A stretch of 64,000 nucleotides of DNA, from contig NZ_QYTV02000001.1 in assembly GCF_003605385.1 (NCBI RefSeq), forward strand, positions 766,249 to 830,248, in the 5' to 3' direction. The stretch's first letter is position 1; the number at the start of each line of letters is the position of its first letter. A model generated the notes under the pieces. That model was given only the letters and a program-made list of their open reading frames with translations. It ran no database searches and was not told the DNA's origin. Source of the DNA: Siminovitchia acidinfaciens (GTDB lineage Bacteria > Bacillota > Bacilli > Bacillales > Bacillaceae_C). Shown piece by piece: positions 39,937 to 50,316 of this stretch. The position numbers and the translations under genes are program-made.

Positions 39937-39967
39937 CTGCAGACACTAAATGTTTGCAGTTTTTTTA
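39937..39967 (+). terminator. terminator after ssrA
   Basis: CTGCAGACA/TGTTTGCAG stem with a CTAAA loop and seven T. Confidence 0.88.
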
Positions 39968-39976
39968 TGTTTTAAA

Positions 39977-41293
39977 TCATTCCCCCGCTTCAAAGTCCGG
40001 CATATTACCAAGCTTATGGGAGAAACGAAAAACCTCCAAAATTAATATATTAAGACTTAGCCAAACGCCTCCAAAAACGTAGCCGGCTACCACATCACTC
40101 GGGCTTTGCTGCAAAAAATAAATTCGGCTTAATCCAACCATCATAATCGTGATGCCAGTCATGATTATAATAAGGATATTGAATGCCCCTTTTTTTAAGT
40201 GCCTTATTAAAAGATATGCTGAAAAACCATAGAGAACAAAAGCTGTTAAGGTTTGTTCACTTGGAAAAGGGTATAAAACATATTTAGGCAAGAGTGCATG
40301 AACGGGATGTAAATGATGAAATAAACGCCTTATTCCTTCTTCATAAATTTCTCCACCAATAACGATGATAAGCAAGAATGAAGATTCTATTCTCTTTTCT
40401 GTTCCCCTAATCAAGATCCAAATGACTGAAAACACCACAAGTGATATTAATGCTTTTACGCTTGAAAACATCCCAAAATATTTCATCCATACTCCCCATT
40501 TTTCATTGAAGATTAGAGGGATTAAGGTCATGACAAGATCGTCAAATTGCTTAAATTCGTTATTTAAGTAATTCTCAATTAAGCTTCCCATTATAATGAC
40601 AAATGTTAAAAATATGACAGTAATCGCTCCGATTAAAAATCTTAGCCGCCGGAGAGATTGAAATCTTTGGGCGCCTTTACCAAGCCCTAATAATAAGAGA
40701 ACTTTGATTTTCAATTTGTATGTTTTTAAAAGATAGCCCATAGTAAAAATGATAAGCAAAAAAATACTTCCCAGAAGCAGATATTTCTTAATTGAGGTGT
40801 GGAACTGCTCCCATTGAGGGCCAAGTAACTTCCCGAGGGAAATAAACGTACTTGTCCAAATAAAAGCCCCAGTAAAAGCATAGATTGAATATGTACTAAA
40901 TCGCAGACGGGTAATACCGGAAAAATAGCCGGTAACATGACGAATTCCAGGGATGAAATATGCAATGATCAATAACTTATTTCCGTGTCTTTTAAACCAA
41001 CTTGAAGTTTTCTCAAGTCGTTCCGGCCCAAAATGAATCCGGTGACCATGTTTATAAAAAAAAGGAGCCCCCAATTTATGACCTATCAAATATGATAGTG
41101 TCATACCTGTACAACTGCCCGTTCCAGCTATTAATATGCTCACCGTCCAATTCATCTTTCCCTGAAAAACAAGAACGCCGGCATACCCCATTAGAAATTC
41201 TCCCGGCAATGGGAGGGCAATAAGTTCCAGCATAAGGGACATAAATAAGACTGTATATCCGAAATGTTCTATTAACCCTGTCAATAGTTGCAT
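39977..41293 (-). CDS. DedA-PAP2 fusion membrane protein, PAP2 histidines replaced
   Basis: 438 aa, about 11 membrane segments. Residues ~1-185 are a DedA (SNARE-associated/VTT) domain with ELIALPLPGEFLMGYAGVL and YFIPGIRHVTGYFSGI. Residues ~215-425 are a PAP2-type phosphatase domain. In PAP2 the C2 motif is PSGH and C3 is SRxxxxxHxxxD; here they read FPSEQTLTAF and SRIYFLQQSPSDVVAG, so both catalytic His are Gln. Phosphatase activity of the normal kind is unlikely. DedA proteins act in lipid flipping and membrane homeostasis; mprF is the divergent neighbour, consistent with an envelope role. ATG 41293-41291 has GGGAGAAG upstream. Confidence 0.85.
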   Translation of the reverse strand: MQLLTGLIEHFGYTVLFMSLMLELIALPLPGEFLMGYAGVLVFQGKMNWTVSILIAGTGSCTGMTLSYLIGHKLGAPFFYKHGHRIHFGPERLEKTSSWFKRHGNKLLIIAYFIPGIRHVTGYFSGITRLRFSTYSIYAFTGAFIWTSTFISLGKLLGPQWEQFHTSIKKYLLLGSIFLLIIFTMGYLLKTYKLKIKVLLLLGLGKGAQRFQSLRRLRFLIGAITVIFLTFVIIMGSLIENYLNNEFKQFDDLVMTLIPLIFNEKWGVWMKYFGMFSSVKALISLVVFSVIWILIRGTEKRIESSFLLIIVIGGEIYEEGIRRLFHHLHPVHALLPKYVLYPFPSEQTLTAFVLYGFSAYLLIRHLKKGAFNILIIIMTGITIMMVGLSRIYFLQQSPSDVVAGYVFGGVWLSLNILILEVFRFSHKLGNMPDFEAGE

Positions 41294-41435
41294 ATAAACT
41301 TCTCCCTTTTTAAAAGGAAACTTTTATTAATGTAACCTTAATTTATATATTCAAACCCTCTTGATAACGACTATGAATGTAATGTGCGCAGGTAGTTTTA
41401 GGTACATTCATAAATCGATCAATGGCAGTATTCAT

Positions 41436-41639
41436 CTAAGTGACCGAAGCAACGGAAAAATTGATAACACGGTAACTAAGGAGAGTTCTAAGTGACCGAA
41501 GCAACGGAAAAATTGATAACCCGGTAACTAAGGAGAGTTCTAAGTGACCGAAGCAGCGGAAAAATTGATAACCCGGTAACTAAGAGGAGCTCTAAGTGAC
41601 CGAAGCAGCGGAAAAATTGATAACACAGTAACTAAGGAC
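41436..41639. repeat. 52-bp tandem repeat, four copies (locus 2)
   Basis: Copies start at 41436, 41488, 41540 and 41592, exactly 52 bp apart, each reading CTAAGTGACCGAAGC ... GGAAAAATTGATAAC ... CGGTAACTAAG. GTGACCG and CGGTAAC are near-inverted repeats, so each copy can form a hairpin. Copies differ at only a few positions. The array lies in the 630-bp divergent region between the DedA-PAP2 gene and mprF, which has no other gene. Confidence 0.95.
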
Positions 41640-41924
41640 CCAAATTTTACGAAACCGATATAATGATCAATGATCACTCTCATACAGGTGCTTGAACTTG
41701 TTGAATCAAAGGCTGAAAAAAGCGGCTATAGTTGAATTCAATCATTGGCGGTATTCATTCAGGGATGCTTTTCAATTTTTTTCCTCTATAAAAAATAAAT
41801 ACTGATATAATGAGAAAATAGTTTGAATAGCTTTTCAGGTGATACTTTATAAATAAAGGATGAGCTTTTCGAAACTTTAATAATAAAACTATCCTGCTGT
41901 TATTGTCCAGAATAGGGGATGTAT

Positions 41925-44450
41925 ATGCAAAACTCATTATTCAACAGGATTTTATCTTATCTTAAGGTCATTTTTCCTCTTGCATTATTAATTCTGGCCG
42001 GTTATGAAATCCAAAAATTCATTAAGGGCTTGGATTATCCCCTGCTTCAACGAGAAATGGCTCAAATTCAATTTTGGGATATGGCCGTCACATTATTGGT
42101 AGTAGCCGCAGCTATCGTCCCCATGTTTTTCTATGATGTAATCATGGTCAAATTGTTGGGTATTGACACTCCGAAAAAGAAGCTGGTGAAGCAGTCGCTG
42201 GTTGCCAATACGTTTTCCAACTTAATCGGTTTTGGCGGACTGATTGGATTGATGATCCGAACCTATTATTATCGAACTCGTGAGTTAGAAAAGAAAAAAG
42301 TATTAACAACAATCGCTTCTGTATCCTTGTTTTACCTGACAGGGATATCTTTGTTTTCATGGATTATTCTAGCGGGATACAGGGACATTCCACTTCTGGT
42401 GAATACAAAATGGCTTTATTTGGCTGTGATTGTAGTAGCGCTCTATCTTCCAGTCTTATTATTTGTCATTCATAAAAAGGGCACTGACATGAGTATTAAA
42501 GTCCGCGCGCAATTGGTTTTAGTTTCTTTTTGCGAGTGGGGAGCCATTTTTATTGTCATATGTTTTTTAGTCAGGATGCTCCATATACAAATTAGTTTTC
42601 ACGATTTATTCTCCGTATTCATCGTTGCTTGCTGTGCGGGGATTGTCAGTATGATTCCAGGCGGACTGGGCTCATTTGATCTTGTCTTCATCTGGGGAAC
42701 AGATTATTTAGGGATACAGGATGAAAAAGTGCTTGTTCTTTTGATGCTGTATAGGATTGGATACTTTTTTATACCTTTCTTAATTGCTGGTGCGCTATTT
42801 CTCAAAGATTATTGGGACAGATGGAATGAGGCATGGGATAACGTACCGAACAGCGTTATTCAGACGGTAAGCCACTTTATCCTTACCGTCTTGGTTTTTA
42901 TTTCGGGCCTCCTGTTGCTTTTGTCGGCATCAGTTCCTGGAATTGTCGAGAGATTAAGGCTTGCTGAAGAATTTTTATCTTTTCCGATCATGAATGTCTC
43001 TCATCAACTTACGGTAGCTGCCGGCTTTGTGCTTTTAGGCCTTTCAAGGGGAATTGAGTACAAGGTAAAGCGGGCATATCATATAGCGATGGCTGTTTTG
43101 TCGATTGCTGCGGTTCTTTCTCTTTTTAAAGGCCTGGACTATGAGGAGGCAATCTTTCTTCTTGTAGTAGTATTGCTTTTAAGAATTTCAAAGGATCGAT
43201 TTTATAGGCAGAGCTATGTTTTGTCATGGAGTAAAACAATTTTTGATGTTGCAATCATTTTCATTATTACATTCATGTATGTATTGATTGGCTATTTAAA
43301 TTTACCGGAAGCAAAAGTAAGCTTGCCTACAAAGTTGTTGCCATATGTCATAACAGACTATCAAGATTTGTTTTTTAGTGCCTTTATCGGACTCTGGATT
43401 GCGGTACTTGTATTCATTGCTGGGTATATTATCGGCAGACCGCGGAAGATGATCATGGAAAAGTCCGTTTTTCAAGAAGAGGAAGTCTACGAACATGTTA
43501 ACAAATATGGGGGCAATGTGCTCACCCATTTAATTTTTTTGCATGATAAATATCTGTTTTGGAACAGCAAAAAAACCGTACTTTTTCCTTATCAAATGTA
43601 TGCCGATAAACTAATCATTTTAGGAGATCCGGTTGGGGATCGAAAGGATATGCCTTCGGCCATAGAAGAGTTTCAACAGGTGTCGGACCTTTACGGCTAT
43701 ACGCCTGTATTTTATGAAGTCAGCATGAACATGCTACCATATTTACATGAAAGCGGATTTGACTTTTTTAAGCTGGGTGAAGAGGGATTTGTAGAGTTAA
43801 ATGAATTCTCCCTTTCAGGCAAAAAAATGAAGGGAGAAAGGGCTGTAATCAATAAGTTTAAAAGGGAAAATTATACTTTTGAAATAATAAAACCGCCTTT
43901 CAGCTCTGAGTCACTTAGTAATTTGAAGGAAGTCTCAGATGATTGGCTTCAGGGTAGAAGAGAGAAAGGCTATTCCTTGGGTTTTTTTGAAGAGTCCTAT
44001 TTGAATAAATCTGATATCGCTATTTTAAAAGATGAAAATGGGTATGTAACGGCCTTTTCAAGCCTAATGCCTGTTTATGATGACCATCACACAATTTCAG
44101 TTGATTTGATGCGTTTTAAGCAGAACTCTCCTTCTGGAACAATGGATTTTATTTTCCTGTCACTGTTTGAATGGGCAAAGGAGGAGGGGTATGGAAGATT
44201 TAATTTGGGAATGGCTCCTCTTTCCAATGTAGGGCTTTCCAAGTATTCATTTTTGGGTGAAAAAATTGGTTCCCAAATTTATCTTCACGGGCAATTTTTT
44301 TATCACTTTAAGGGTCTGAGACAATTTAAAGAGAAGTATGTGGATGAGTGGGACTCAAAATATATGGCCTATAGGAAAAAGTCATCGTTGCCGATTACAA
44401 TGCTGCAAGTAACTAATTTGATTGGAAGGAAAAGACAGCGTTCAGGTTGA
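41925..44450 (+). CDS. mprF: MprF, phosphatidylglycerol lysyltransferase/flippase
   Basis: 841 aa. N-terminal ~510 residues form about 14 membrane helices (flippase and part of the synthase), including the MprF motif MIPGGLGSFDLVFIWG. The C-terminal ~330 residues are the soluble DUF2156 aminoacyl-transferase domain (KYLFWNSKKTVLFPYQ, ILGDPVGDRKDMPSAIEEF, FNLGMAPLSNVGLS). It adds an amino acid from tRNA to phosphatidylglycerol and flips the product, which lowers binding of cationic peptides. ATG 41925 has AGGGG 6 nt upstream; ATG 41919 overlaps that site. Confidence 0.95.
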   Translation: MQNSLFNRILSYLKVIFPLALLILAGYEIQKFIKGLDYPLLQREMAQIQFWDMAVTLLVVAAAIVPMFFYDVIMVKLLGIDTPKKKLVKQSLVANTFSNLIGFGGLIGLMIRTYYYRTRELEKKKVLTTIASVSLFYLTGISLFSWIILAGYRDIPLLVNTKWLYLAVIVVALYLPVLLFVIHKKGTDMSIKVRAQLVLVSFCEWGAIFIVICFLVRMLHIQISFHDLFSVFIVACCAGIVSMIPGGLGSFDLVFIWGTDYLGIQDEKVLVLLMLYRIGYFFIPFLIAGALFLKDYWDRWNEAWDNVPNSVIQTVSHFILTVLVFISGLLLLLSASVPGIVERLRLAEEFLSFPIMNVSHQLTVAAGFVLLGLSRGIEYKVKRAYHIAMAVLSIAAVLSLFKGLDYEEAIFLLVVVLLLRISKDRFYRQSYVLSWSKTIFDVAIIFIITFMYVLIGYLNLPEAKVSLPTKLLPYVITDYQDLFFSAFIGLWIAVLVFIAGYIIGRPRKMIMEKSVFQEEEVYEHVNKYGGNVLTHLIFLHDKYLFWNSKKTVLFPYQMYADKLIILGDPVGDRKDMPSAIEEFQQVSDLYGYTPVFYEVSMNMLPYLHESGFDFFKLGEEGFVELNEFSLSGKKMKGERAVINKFKRENYTFEIIKPPFSSESLSNLKEVSDDWLQGRREKGYSLGFFEESYLNKSDIAILKDENGYVTAFSSLMPVYDDHHTISVDLMRFKQNSPSGTMDFIFLSLFEWAKEEGYGRFNLGMAPLSNVGLSKYSFLGEKIGSQIYLHGQFFYHFKGLRQFKEKYVDEWDSKYMAYRKKSSLPITMLQVTNLIGRKRQRSG

Positions 44451-44471
44451 TTTTCCAAGTTGTTTTGATGG

Positions 44472-44501
44472 CGGCGACCTGAAATGAGGTCGCCGTCTTT
44501 T
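44472..44501 (+). terminator. terminator after mprF
   Basis: CGGCGACCT/AGGTCGCCG perfect stem with a GAAATG loop, then TCTTTTG. Confidence 0.9.
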
Positions 44502-44686
44502 GAATTGCAATCGCGTTACACCAATAGAAAGCCAGCAGGTTTTCAGCCAATTCGCAAGGTAATGACGACCAAGGGTCCAGCACTCAAAACGATATTGGAA
44601 GTTTAAAGAGGTCTATAGCAGCTTAACAGGCAGTATACCGAAAGCTCTGCCGTTAATAATTAAAGCTCTATATTGGAGGATTTAGC

Positions 44687-45619
44687 TTGAAGTTTATAGT
44701 TTTAATCAATCATGCAGTTACCAAATATTTACCGGCATGGATAGTTATTTCCGCTTTGTTCGCTTATTGGGTTCCATCCTTGTTTAATCCTTTGATGGAC
44801 TGGACTGGGTTTATGTTGGGCTTTATTTTATTTTTAATGGGATTAACCATTCCAGCGGCAAGTATCTCCTATGTATTTAAGCAGCCTAGGACAGTTTTGT
44901 TTGGCGTTGTATTTAAATGGACTTTTACCGTCTTGTTAACTATTGGATTGGGAATGCTTTTTTTGCGTCAACACCATGAAATCCTTGCCGGATTCATACT
45001 TGCAGGAAGTGTGCCCAGCGCAACGGCTGCCAGCTTATATACATTTATAGCCGATGGAACAGTGATTTTAAGCATCACCATGTCGGTTGTTGATACTTTG
45101 ATCAGTCCGATCCTTACTCCATTTATTATGGAACACGCTGTCGGACATTTGATCCCAATCGATTATTTGTCTTTGGTTTCACAAATGCTGATGATTGTAC
45201 TGCTACCCATTCTGGCCGGTATGGCTATCAAAAGGTATTTGCCCTCATTTGTAGATAGAGTGCGTCCAGCCGTCCGATTCTGTTCTTCCATCACATTGAT
45301 TGCCATTGTTTTGTCGGTAGTGGCAGGTTCGCAGGCACTAATAAAAGTTAACTTGAAGCTGCTGCCAATACTCATACTTATTACGATTGCGCAAATTATT
45401 CTCCCGATGATCGCAGTTTTTGCGGTATCAAGAAAACTTAAGATTAACCCTATGGACAGTAAAGCAATTCTGTTTGAAGCTGGACTTTGCAACACGGCAC
45501 TTGCGGCCATTTTAGCGATAAATCATATTAGTTTCTTGGCAGCTGTTCCGGCAGTTATTAACACGGTCTTGAATTTGTCGTTAGGAGCATGGATTGCAGC
45601 TAAATTGGGGAAAATATAG
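44687..45619 (+). CDS. bile acid:sodium symporter (BASS) family transporter
   Basis: 310 aa with about ten membrane helices. Matches the BASS/SBF family by the PSATAASLYTFIADG stretch in the first half and FEAGLCNTALAAILA in the second, the paired motifs of the inverted repeat. Bacterial members carry organic anions such as pantoate or bile acids; the substrate here is unknown. Start is TTG 44687 with TTGGAGGA 7 nt upstream. It is a single-gene unit between mprF and the CarD-like gene. Confidence 0.85.
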   Translation: MKFIVLINHAVTKYLPAWIVISALFAYWVPSLFNPLMDWTGFMLGFILFLMGLTIPAASISYVFKQPRTVLFGVVFKWTFTVLLTIGLGMLFLRQHHEILAGFILAGSVPSATAASLYTFIADGTVILSITMSVVDTLISPILTPFIMEHAVGHLIPIDYLSLVSQMLMIVLLPILAGMAIKRYLPSFVDRVRPAVRFCSSITLIAIVLSVVAGSQALIKVNLKLLPILILITIAQIILPMIAVFAVSRKLKINPMDSKAILFEAGLCNTALAAILAINHISFLAAVPAVINTVLNLSLGAWIAAKLGKI

Positions 45620-45680
45620 AAAACTCATTCTTTGAAAAAATGTATTGACTATGTATATGATAGGTGTTAAAATAATAAAT

Positions 45681-45709
45681 TTGCCAATTTTGTTAACTTG
45701 TGATATAAT
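45681..45709 (+). promoter_or_regulatory. promoter of the CarD-like gene
   Basis: -35 TTGCCA (45681-45686), 17-bp spacer, -10 TATAAT (45704-45709). The implied start point (~45716) lies 12 nt before the GGAGGTGG site and rules out the longer frame from 45645. Confidence 0.82.
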
Positions 45710-45740
45710 GAACATGTTAGCAAATTTGGAGGTGGACAAT

Positions 45741-46214
45741 TTGTTCCAAGTTGGTGATAAAGTATTTTATCCGATGCACGGAGCAGGTGTTGTGAAAGCC
45801 ATTGAAGAGAAAGATTTTCGCGGTGAGATGGAGAACTATTGTTTAATCACTATCCCAAGCAGCAGCATGGATGTAATGCTGCCCGTAAAAAAAGCATCGA
45901 AAGCCGGTTTGCGCTCAATTGTTGATCAACAGACAGCAAAGAGAATGCTTCAGGATTTCTATGATGCAGGGCATGGATCCGAGCTTCCATGGAAACAAAG
46001 GTACAGTTCTAACATGGAGAAGATTAAGACGGGCGAGCTTGAAGCCAGCCTTGAAGTGGTGAGTGACCTCCTGTATCGGAATAAGGAAAAGCCGCTCAAC
46101 GCCAGTGAAAAACAAATGCTTAATAATGCGAAGCGACTGGTTGTTAGCGAGTTGGCTTTAATCAAAGATATAAGTGAAAGTCAGGCGGAAAATTTATTGG
46201 AATTGCCAAGTTAA
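45741..46214 (+). CDS. CarD/CdnL-like RNA polymerase-binding regulator
   Basis: 157 aa. N-terminal Tudor-like RNAP-interaction domain (FQVGDKVFYPMHGAGVVKAI, then MDVMLPVKKASKAGLR) and a helical C-terminal DNA-binding domain (QRYSSNMEKIKTGELEAS, EKQMLNNAKRLVVSELAL). CarD/CdnL proteins bind the RNA polymerase beta subunit and tune promoter opening; B. subtilis YdeB is the family member. Start TTG 45741 with GGAGGTGG 8 nt upstream. A terminator overlaps its stop codon. Confidence 0.9.
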   Translation: MFQVGDKVFYPMHGAGVVKAIEEKDFRGEMENYCLITIPSSSMDVMLPVKKASKAGLRSIVDQQTAKRMLQDFYDAGHGSELPWKQRYSSNMEKIKTGELEASLEVVSDLLYRNKEKPLNASEKQMLNNAKRLVVSELALIKDISESQAENLLELPS

Positions 46215-46264
46215 AGGGATCTTTTCTCCATTTGATTGATGGAGAAAAGATCCCTTTAATTTTT
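46213..46264 (+). terminator. long perfect terminator after the CarD-like gene
   Basis: 19-bp perfect stem AAAGGGATCTTTTCTCCAT (46213-46231) with its complement at 46239-46257, seven-base loop, then AATTTTTG. It begins inside the stop codon and could act in both directions. Confidence 0.92.
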
Positions 46265-46314
46265 GTTAAAAGAAAATATAAAAATGGACAGAATTTTCTA
46301 TTTAAAACGAGAGT

Positions 46315-46505
46315 TCGATATCTATAACTCCAGGTGCCAATGGCTCGAGGTCAAAAATTGCACAATAGTTTATTCAATGATGCTTTACATAGGGTATTAA
46401 GAGTTAGTAGCTTAGCTGTGATGGCTGAGGAATTCCCTCCCCAAAAATTCTCCGGGTGCTTGTCGCCTAAAGCTACCGCGCGTTTCGCCTTTCTCTATGT
46501 TTGCA
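46315..46505. repeat. long dispersed intergenic repeat, copy 6 (diverged)
   Basis: Upstream of fdhA. GGCTCGAGGTCAAAAATTGC, GTTAGTAGCTTAGCTGTG, ATGGCTGAGGAATTCCCTCC, GGGTGCTTGTCGCC and CGTTTCGCCTTTCT match other copies, more degraded. Confidence 0.7.
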
Positions 46506-46627
46506 GGCTGAATGAATAGGGTAAATTAGTAAGTGATTGTCAATGCATTCTTTGAAAAATATACGCTATAGTGGTAGACTCTTTTATAATCAGAACATTC
46601 AAATGATTGCAGAAGGGAGAGGTTGAG

Positions 46628-49588
46628 TTGGCATCGGAATTCAAAGTGACTATTGATGGAGAGAGGATTCAGGTGAAGGGGACAGGCACTGTAATGGAAA
46701 CGTTGAAAGCGCTTGATGTTTCTGTTCCGGATGTGTGCTTTCACCCAAGCCTGGGAGCGATCGAAACATGTGACACTTGCATAGTGAAGGTGAACGGGGA
46801 GTTTGTCAGGTCATGCTCAACAGAAATCAAGAGCGGGGATGTAGTTGAATCGGGCAGCAGAGAAGTCAGGGAAGCCCAAGTCATTGCAATGGATCAAATA
46901 CTGCATAATCATGAGCTGTATTGCACCGTCTGCGACTACAATAATGGCACATGCGAAATACATAACACAGTAAAAGACATGCAAATCAATCACCAAAGCA
47001 TCCCTTTTGAACCGAAGCCATATGAGGTGGATAATTCACATCCTTTTTACCGCTACGATCCCGATCAGTGCATTTTGTGCGGCCGGTGTGTAGAGGCATG
47101 TCAAAATGTCCAGGTAACCGAAACGCTTTCCATTGACTGGGAGAGGGAACAGCCGCGCGTCATCTGGGATAATGACGTTCCCATCAATGAATCATCCTGT
47201 GTGTCTTGCGGACACTGCTCCACTGTCTGCCCGTGCAATGCGATGATGGAAAAAGGGATGACCGGCGAAGCCGGATATTTGACTGGACTCAAGCGGGAAA
47301 CCCTGCGTCCGATGATTGACCTTACAAAAGACATAGAAACGGGCTATGGCTCCATTTTGGCGATTTCAGACATGGAGGCAGCCATGAGGGAGGAAAGAAT
47401 TAAAAAGACAAAAACGGTCTGTACCTATTGCGGAGTTGGCTGCAGTTTCGACATTTGGACAAAAGGGAGAAAAGTTTTGAAAGTGGAGCCCAATGCAGAG
47501 GCTCCTGCCAACGGCATTTCCACATGCGTCAAAGGGAAATTCGGCTGGGATTTCGTAAACAGCGAAGACCGTCTGACAAAGCCGCTTATCCGTGAAGGCG
47601 ATGTGTTCAGAGAAGCGGAATGGGACGAAGCACTGGATCTGATCGCTGAAAAGATGAGTGCAATCAAGGAGGAATCGGGTCCCCATGCGCTCGGCTTTAT
47701 CAGTTCTTCCAAATGTACGAATGAAGAGTCCTATTTAATGCAGAAGCTGGCAAGGGGAGTCATCGGAACAAATAATATCGACAACTGCTCTCGCTACTGT
47801 CAATCTCCGGCAACGATGGGATTGTTCCGCACAGTGGGTTATGGCGGAGACTCCGGCTCCATTACAGATATTGAAAAAGCGGGGATGGTGTTGATCATCG
47901 GATCAAATACAGCCGAATCGCACCCGGTTCTTGCCACCCGTGTCAAGCGTTCCCATAAGCTCAAAGGGCAGAAGCTTGTTGTATCGGACTTAAGAGAGCA
48001 TGAGATGGCCCAGCGGGCGGATTTGTTCGTGAAACCGAATCCTTCTTCGGACCTTGTCTGGCTGTCCGCGGTGACGAAGTACATCATCGACCAAGGGTGG
48101 GCTGATCGTGAATTCATAGATAACCAGGTAAATGGCTACGACGAATACTGTAAAAGTCTTGAAGAATATACATTGGAATATGCCGAACAAGTAACGGGCA
48201 TATCCAAGGAAGATATGATCCAAATCGCCGAAATGATTCGAGACTCTGACAGCCTTGCTGTACTTTGGGCAATGGGCGTCACTCAGCAGTTGGGCGGAAG
48301 CGATACGAGTACAGCCATTTCCAACCTTTTGCTAGTCACCGGAAATTACACGCGTCCAGGATGCGGATCCTATCCGCTTCGCGGCCATAATAATGTGCAG
48401 GGGGCCAGCGACTTTGGCAGCATGCCTGACAGAATGCCGGGTTATGAGAAAGTGGCTGACCCGGATGTGCGCGCCAAATACTCTGAAGCGTGGGGCAGCG
48501 AAGTTCCTGAGCATCCGGGCTTAAATAACCATGATATGGTTGATGCGATGCATGATGGCACACTAAGAGCCCTGTATATCAAAGGAGAAGAAATGGCCCT
48601 TGTCGATTCGAACGTGAACTATGTCCGGGCAGGTTTTGAAAAACTGGATTTCTTTGTTGTTCAGGATATTTTCTTCTCGAAAACTGCAGAATATGCAGAT
48701 GTCATTCTTCCTGCTTCACCAAGCCTTGAAAAGGAAGGGACTTTTACCAACACAGAGCGTCGTTTTCAAAGACTTTATCAGGTGTTGGAACCCCTCGGAG
48801 AATCGAAACCGGACTGGCAAATCATTATGGACGTCGCCAACAAGCTTGGCGCAGAGTGGAAATATGAGCATCCAAGCGAAATCATGGAAGAAGCGGCAAA
48901 GCTTGCGCCGCTGTTTGCCGGCGTAAGATATGATTTGTTGGAAGGCTATAATTCGCTTCAATGGCCGGTCAGAGAAGACGGGACGGACACGCCGCTTTTG
49001 TTTACGGACGGCTTCCCGTTCCCGGATAAGAAAGCAAGGCTCTTCCCGGTCAAATGGACGACACCGCTTGAATACGAAGATAAATACGATATCCATGTCA
49101 ACAATGGCCGCTTGCTGGAGCATTTCCATGAAGGAAATCTCACTTACCGCTCAAAAGGGATTTCATCGAAGACACCGAGTGTTTTCCTTGAGGTTTCCAC
49201 AGAGCTGGCAAAAGAAAGAAGGCTTACGAGTGGCACAGAAGTCAGATTGATTTCCCCTTACGGACAGGTAGTCGTCAGGTGTCATGTCACAGACCGGGTG
49301 AAAGGGAAGGAAGTCTATCTGCCGATGAACGACATGGGTAATGCGGCGATTAACCTTTTGACGAGCAGTTACGCTGATAAAGACACGGATACGCCAGCTT
49401 ATAAGGATATCATGGTGAAAATGGAAGTAGTGGAAGAAAGAGGTAAAGATCCTCTGCCAAGTAACAACCACCGTTTTGGAAATCCGAATCCTCAAAAAGG
49501 CGTGGAGGTTGAGAGGAAGTGGGCAAGGGAAGATTATGTATTTCCAGGTGACCTTGTAAAGAGAAAGGGGCTGAAGACGAATGGCTGA
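46628..49588 (+). CDS. fdhA: formate dehydrogenase alpha subunit, FdhA/YjgC type
   Basis: 986 aa molybdoenzyme with fused electron-transfer domains. Residues ~1-80: [2Fe-2S] domain (CFHP ... ETCDTC ... SC). ~80-125: NuoG-like His/Cys segment ([20 protein letters not shown]). ~135-215: two [4Fe-4S] motifs ([24 protein letters not shown]). From ~255: Mo-bis-MGD domain with [10 protein letters not shown] ... CVKGK [4Fe-4S] and the active-site region [11 protein letters not shown], where Cys stands in place of Sec. Start TTG 46628 has GGGAGAGG upstream. DUF1641 follows with an 8-nt overlap, as in the yjgC-yjgD and yrhE-yrhD pairs. Confidence 0.93.
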   Translation: MASEFKVTIDGERIQVKGTGTVMETLKALDVSVPDVCFHPSLGAIETCDTCIVKVNGEFVRSCSTEIKSGDVVESGSREVREAQVIAMDQILHNHELYCTVCDYNNGTCEIHNTVKDMQINHQSIPFEPKPYEVDNSHPFYRYDPDQCILCGRCVEACQNVQVTETLSIDWEREQPRVIWDNDVPINESSCVSCGHCSTVCPCNAMMEKGMTGEAGYLTGLKRETLRPMIDLTKDIETGYGSILAISDMEAAMREERIKKTKTVCTYCGVGCSFDIWTKGRKVLKVEPNAEAPANGISTCVKGKFGWDFVNSEDRLTKPLIREGDVFREAEWDEALDLIAEKMSAIKEESGPHALGFISSSKCTNEESYLMQKLARGVIGTNNIDNCSRYCQSPATMGLFRTVGYGGDSGSITDIEKAGMVLIIGSNTAESHPVLATRVKRSHKLKGQKLVVSDLREHEMAQRADLFVKPNPSSDLVWLSAVTKYIIDQGWADREFIDNQVNGYDEYCKSLEEYTLEYAEQVTGISKEDMIQIAEMIRDSDSLAVLWAMGVTQQLGGSDTSTAISNLLLVTGNYTRPGCGSYPLRGHNNVQGASDFGSMPDRMPGYEKVADPDVRAKYSEAWGSEVPEHPGLNNHDMVDAMHDGTLRALYIKGEEMALVDSNVNYVRAGFEKLDFFVVQDIFFSKTAEYADVILPASPSLEKEGTFTNTERRFQRLYQVLEPLGESKPDWQIIMDVANKLGAEWKYEHPSEIMEEAAKLAPLFAGVRYDLLEGYNSLQWPVREDGTDTPLLFTDGFPFPDKKARLFPVKWTTPLEYEDKYDIHVNNGRLLEHFHEGNLTYRSKGISSKTPSVFLEVSTELAKERRLTSGTEVRLISPYGQVVVRCHVTDRVKGKEVYLPMNDMGNAAINLLTSSYADKDTDTPAYKDIMVKMEVVEERGKDPLPSNNHRFGNPNPQKGVEVERKWAREDYVFPGDLVKRKGLKTNG

Positions 49589-50147
49589 GCCGATTAAAAA
49601 CATTCAATTCAAGCCTGTTGATGAGGAAGAGCAAAGAAAGAAGGACCTTTTGGAAATTGAAGATGCACTTTTGGCCAACAAAGATTCCATATTGGAAGTC
49701 ATGGAAGTGATGGGCTATCTAAAGCAAAGGGGAATTCTTGACATGGCCAAAGGTCTGCTCGGGCAAGGGGATAAAGTGCTGGACATCGCAGTCAACCTGG
49801 CTAATATGCCTGAAAATAAAAATTCGCTTAAAAACCTTTTGCTGCTCGTGGGAACTATCGGAATGATCAATGTAACCCAACTCGAGCCTGTATTGTTGAA
49901 ATTAAATGCAGGAATTGCCCGGGTTGCTGAACTTGAAGACAAAGAGGGTGAAAAGACGAGCTATCTAGGCATGGCGCGCGCCCTAAAGGACCCAGAGATC
50001 AATCGGTCCATCACTTTGCTTCTCGAATTTTTAAAAGGTATGGGAACGGATGTAAGTGAATTGGAAAAAAACGAGCCGGCCACTGTGTCTCCTAAGGTAA
50101 ATACGGGAGAAACGCAAGAGCCGGAGAAAGGAAAAAGCCGAGGATGA
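49581..50147 (+). CDS. DUF1641 protein, formate dehydrogenase partner (YjgD type)
   Basis: 188 aa, mostly helical, no signal peptide. The DUF1641 core is [20 protein letters not shown] ... LLQGQ-like [15 protein letters not shown] and [12 protein letters not shown]; residues after ~160 are acidic and disordered. It is coupled to fdhA by overlap with AAAGGGG upstream. The family is consistently next to cytosolic formate dehydrogenase genes in Bacilli; its function is unknown and may be maturation or electron coupling (inference). Confidence 0.85.
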   Translation: MAEPIKNIQFKPVDEEEQRKKDLLEIEDALLANKDSILEVMEVMGYLKQRGILDMAKGLLGQGDKVLDIAVNLANMPENKNSLKNLLLLVGTIGMINVTQLEPVLLKLNAGIARVAELEDKEGEKTSYLGMARALKDPEINRSITLLLEFLKGMGTDVSELEKNEPATVSPKVNTGETQEPEKGKSRG

Positions 50148-50162
50148 ATTCTCGGCTTTTTT
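50132..50162 (+). terminator. terminator after DUF1641 gene
   Basis: AAAAAGCCGAG/CTCGGCTTTTTT stem overlapping the stop codon. Confidence 0.92.
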
Positions 50163-50316
50163 AGCGCGAAATTTGTTGAAAAGTGCAAAACGAAATATTT
50201 GTTCTATTCCTAAATAAATACGAAGTTTTTACGATAATAATAATGCCTGCATAGTGGAGCGGCTATTATTTTGGCCATTTTGCAGGACAAGAGATTAAGG
50301 AAAGATGGGTGACTAT

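Noticed and set aside
39656-39946. 96-codon antisense ORF over tmRNA
   Set aside because: It lies wholly on structured ssrA sequence and has no ribosome site.
41436-41639. CRISPR array
   Set aside because: The whole 52-bp unit is conserved with no variable spacers and there are no cas genes. The 22.9-kb array is likewise a plain tandem repeat.
46628-49588. Selenocysteine in formate dehydrogenase
   Set aside because: The active-site position is an ordinary Cys codon in NCSRYCQSP and the frame has no internal TGA.
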